Notes under the pieces: generated by a model
Database searches by the model: none
What the model saw: only the letters and a program-made list of their open reading frames with translations
What the model was told of the DNA's origin: nothing
DNA from: Oxalobacteraceae bacterium
Lineage (GTDB): Bacteria > Pseudomonadota > Gammaproteobacteria > Burkholderiales > Burkholderiaceae_D
Reading direction: 5' to 3'
Length of the DNA stretch: 64,000 nucleotides
Assembly (NCBI GenBank): GCA_013284265.1
Contig: JABTBR010000005.1
Location: 121,328-185,327 of the forward strand
Translations under genes and position numbers: made by a program
Shown here: one piece after another, positions 62,070 through 64,000 of the stretch
Layout: every line of letters starts with the position of its first letter
How positions within the stretch are numbered: position 1 is the first letter of the stretch

Positions 62070-62954
62070 TTACCACTTGATCTCGCCCTTGGCTACTTTG
62101 GCGCTGGTTTCCAGCGCGCCGTTCAGGCCGACGCTAGGGTAGAGCGCTTTCATGCGGGCGATCAGCTCGCCCGAGTTGGCCGCTTTCGGGGTTTCTTCCT
62201 CAAACTTTTGCAGATAGTCGCGGGTGAAGGCGATGCTGTCCGGCGTCAGCGCGGCGCCGACCTTGAAGTGGCCCGGCACGATGGTCACGGGCTTGAGCGC
62301 GGCGATATCCTGCAGCGCGGCCAGCCACTGCTGGCGCGAGGCCATAGTCTGGGTGTCGGCGGTCCATACATGCAGGTCGTTGAACAGCACCACGCCACCG
62401 ACTACCGCCTTGATCGAAGGAATCCACACATAGCTGCGCTCCGGCGCAGGACCTTGCAGGCCCTGGATCTTCAGCGCCTGGCCTTCCAGCGTGATGGTGT
62501 CGCCCTGCAGCGGCTGCGGCATGACGATGCCCTGCGGCGCGTTGTCCTTCAAAATCGGGCCCCAGAACTTGACCTTGGCGTCGGCCTTCTTCTGCATGCC
62601 GGCGATGGTTTGCGGGGTGGCGACGATTTTCGCGTCGGGGAAGGCGGCGTGGATCACGTCCAGGCCGAAGTAGAAGTCCGGGTCGCTATGGCTGACGTAG
62701 ACGGTGGTCAGCTTCTTGCCGCTGGCGCGGATCTGTTCGACCAGTTTCAGCGCTTCGCCGCGCGAGAACTGGGCGTCGATCAGCACGGCATCGTGCTTGC
62801 CGGCTACCAGCACCGAGGCGACCGGGAAGATCGCCGCTTCACCGGGATTGAACACTTCCAGCGTCAGCGGGGCCGGGCTTGCGCCGGCGGCCGAGGCGGG
62901 AACGATGCTCATGGTGGCGGCGAGGGCGGCGAACAGGACAGTGTGCTTGATCAT
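62070..62954 (-). CDS. secreted MBL-fold protein with altered metal motif
   Basis: A 294-residue protein with signal peptide (MIKHTVLFAALAATMSIVPASA) and a metallo-beta-lactamase-like fold (VLIDAQFSRGEALKLVEQIRASGKKLTTVYVSHSDPDFYFGLD, VIVPGHF region). The usual HxHxDH reads HSDPDF: the first His and the Asp remain, but the second and last metal ligands are Asp and Phe. The later His (VPGHFK) is kept. Metal binding and hydrolase activity are therefore uncertain, though some related families carry this pattern. It is divergent from a LysR gene over about 100 bases, which is likely its regulator. Confidence 0.82.
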   Translation of the reverse strand: MIKHTVLFAALAATMSIVPASAAGASPAPLTLEVFNPGEAAIFPVASVLVAGKHDAVLIDAQFSRGEALKLVEQIRASGKKLTTVYVSHSDPDFYFGLDVIHAAFPDAKIVATPQTIAGMQKKADAKVKFWGPILKDNAPQGIVMPQPLQGDTITLEGQALKIQGLQGPAPERSYVWIPSIKAVVGGVVLFNDLHVWTADTQTMASRQQWLAALQDIAALKPVTIVPGHFKVGAALTPDSIAFTRDYLQKFEEETPKAANSGELIARMKALYPSVGLNGALETSAKVAKGEIKW

Positions 62955-63055
62955 GATGGGCTTTCTGTGTGGAGTAGGAATAGACGTATCTTAAATTTCT
63001 TTTTCCGATAGAAAAACGGGGTATCCTGCATCAATTAATTGCATAAATCGGACGA

Positions 63056-63979
63056 ATGATGGACAGGATCACGGCAGCCCAGGTATTTGTCAGCATCGCC
63101 GAGCGCGGCAGCATGATCGCGGCGGCCGATGCATTGGACATGTCGCGCGCCATGGTCACGCGCTATCTGGCGCAGATGGAGCAGTGGGCCGGCGCCCGGC
63201 TGCTGCACCGGAGCACGCGCCGCCTGAGCCTGACCGATGCCGGGGACAGCACGTTGGCGCGCTGCCGCCAGATGCTGGAGCTGGCCGGCCAGATCGAAGT
63301 GCGGCAGGACAGCGCGGACGATGCGCCGCGCGGCTTGTTGCGCATTACCTGTTCGCAATCGCTGGGGCAGGCGGCGCTGGCGCAGGCGGTGCCGGCCTAT
63401 CTGCGGCGCTATCCGCGCACGGCGGTCGATCTGCAGATCAATAGCCAGGCGGTGAACCTGGTCGAGCAGCGCATCGATCTGGCGCTGCGCATCACCAATG
63501 CGCTGGAGCCTAACCTGATCGCACGCCAACTGGGCCGTTGCGACTCGGTGGTGTGCGCGGCCCCGGCCTATCTGGCCGAGCATGGGCGGCCGCAGCGGGC
63601 CGAGGATCTGGCGCGGCACAACTGCCTGACCTATAGTTATTTCGGCAAGAGCCTGTGGCAGTTCAGCTATGAGGGCGAGGCGCTGTCGGTGCCGGTCAGC
63701 GGCAATCTGTCGGCCAATGATGATCTGATCTTGTTGACGGCGGCGGTGCAGGGGGCGGGGGTCGCGCTGCAACCGCGCTACAGCGTGGCGCCGCTGCTGG
63801 CCAGTGGTCAGCTGGTGGGTTTGCTGCCGGAGTATGCACCGCAGCAGATGGGGATCTATGGGATCTACACCTCGCGCCAGCATATGCCGCCGGCCCTGCG
63901 CGCGATGCTGGACTTTCTGCGCGACTGGTTTGCCGATAGCCCGGAATGGCGCGACCGCATTGGTGTCGCCGGGGCTTGA
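63056..63979 (+). CDS. LysR family transcriptional regulator
   Basis: A 307-residue regulator. The N-terminal winged helix ITAAQVFVSIAERGSMIAAADALDMSRAMVTRYLAQMEQWAGARLLHRSTRRLSLTDAG is at residues about 4-62. It is followed by a periplasmic-binding-like ligand domain (GLLRITCSQSLGQAAL, NLVEQRIDLALRI, LGRCDSVVCAAPAYLAEHG). This ordering matches the AaeR/CrgA-like group of LysR proteins. It is divergent from the secreted MBL-fold gene and probably controls it. Two adjacent ATGs start the gene. Complete within the window. Confidence 0.9.
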   Translation: MMDRITAAQVFVSIAERGSMIAAADALDMSRAMVTRYLAQMEQWAGARLLHRSTRRLSLTDAGDSTLARCRQMLELAGQIEVRQDSADDAPRGLLRITCSQSLGQAALAQAVPAYLRRYPRTAVDLQINSQAVNLVEQRIDLALRITNALEPNLIARQLGRCDSVVCAAPAYLAEHGRPQRAEDLARHNCLTYSYFGKSLWQFSYEGEALSVPVSGNLSANDDLILLTAAVQGAGVALQPRYSVAPLLASGQLVGLLPEYAPQQMGIYGIYTSRQHMPPALRAMLDFLRDWFADSPEWRDRIGVAGA

Positions 63980-64000
63980 GCTGTATGGCCGTTAACTTAA

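Overview
The window is high-GC proteobacterial chromosome. It most resembles a betaproteobacterium of the Oxalobacteraceae (Massilia / Janthinobacterium / Duganella type). This rests on the block mdh - GntR regulator - sdhCDAB - sdhE - gltA, a cphA'/cphA cyanophycin pair with its DUF1854/ABC partner genes, a DUF2863 gene, a PEP-CTERM protein and an aryl polyene pigment cluster. I could not run any database search, so the taxonomic call is inference. Nearly all long antisense reading frames are shadows caused by high GC.

Layout. 1-5.9 kb: right end of an aryl polyene (APE) cluster (truncated FAD oxidoreductase, DUF3261 lipoprotein, ketosynthase, dehydratase, ketoreductase, second ketosynthase) followed by a small secreted protein and a 4'-phosphopantetheinyl transferase that could activate the cluster's acyl carrier proteins. 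6-13.6 kb: polysaccharide deacetylase, an MFS-acyltransferase fusion, then a reverse-strand signalling group (diguanylate cyclase, KaiC-like ATPase, hybrid histidine kinase). 13.8-20.4 kb: a tripartite RND efflux operon with two tandem TetR-type operators at its promoter and a TetR gene at its end. 20.5-26.4 kb: small metabolic and regulatory genes, a tRNA-Pro(GGG) and a Sir2 deacylase. 26.5-29.3 kb: a PEP-CTERM protein and an oleate hydratase with a good sigma-70-like promoter.

29.4-37.4 kb: cyanophycin locus. DUF1854 and an ABC exporter with a zinc ribbon run one way; CphA' and CphA run the other. CphA' has lost the P-loop lysine and the C-terminal Mur domain, so only CphA looks able to add both Asp and Arg. 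37.4-41.8 kb: an AT-rich island encoding a 913-residue protein with two separate HExxH zinc-protease motifs around a repetitive beta-rich core, bracketed by two paralogous small secreted proteins (about 187 residues). This three-gene cassette is the best candidate here for an undescribed system. 41.9-48 kb: catalase, patatin phospholipase, M14 carboxypeptidase, CYTH protein and DUF2863 protein.

48-60.2 kb: TCA cycle region (acnA, a secreted hypothetical, a CitE-like lyase and mdh on the reverse strand; GntR regulator, sdhCDAB, sdhE and gltA on the forward strand). 60.2-64 kb: a ParE/RelE-type toxin-antitoxin pair, a secreted YciI protein, a GNAT acetyltransferase, an atypical MBL-fold protein and a divergent LysR regulator.

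A family of intergenic palindromic repeats (five full copies and one half copy, in both orientations, one with paired compensatory changes) is scattered through the window.
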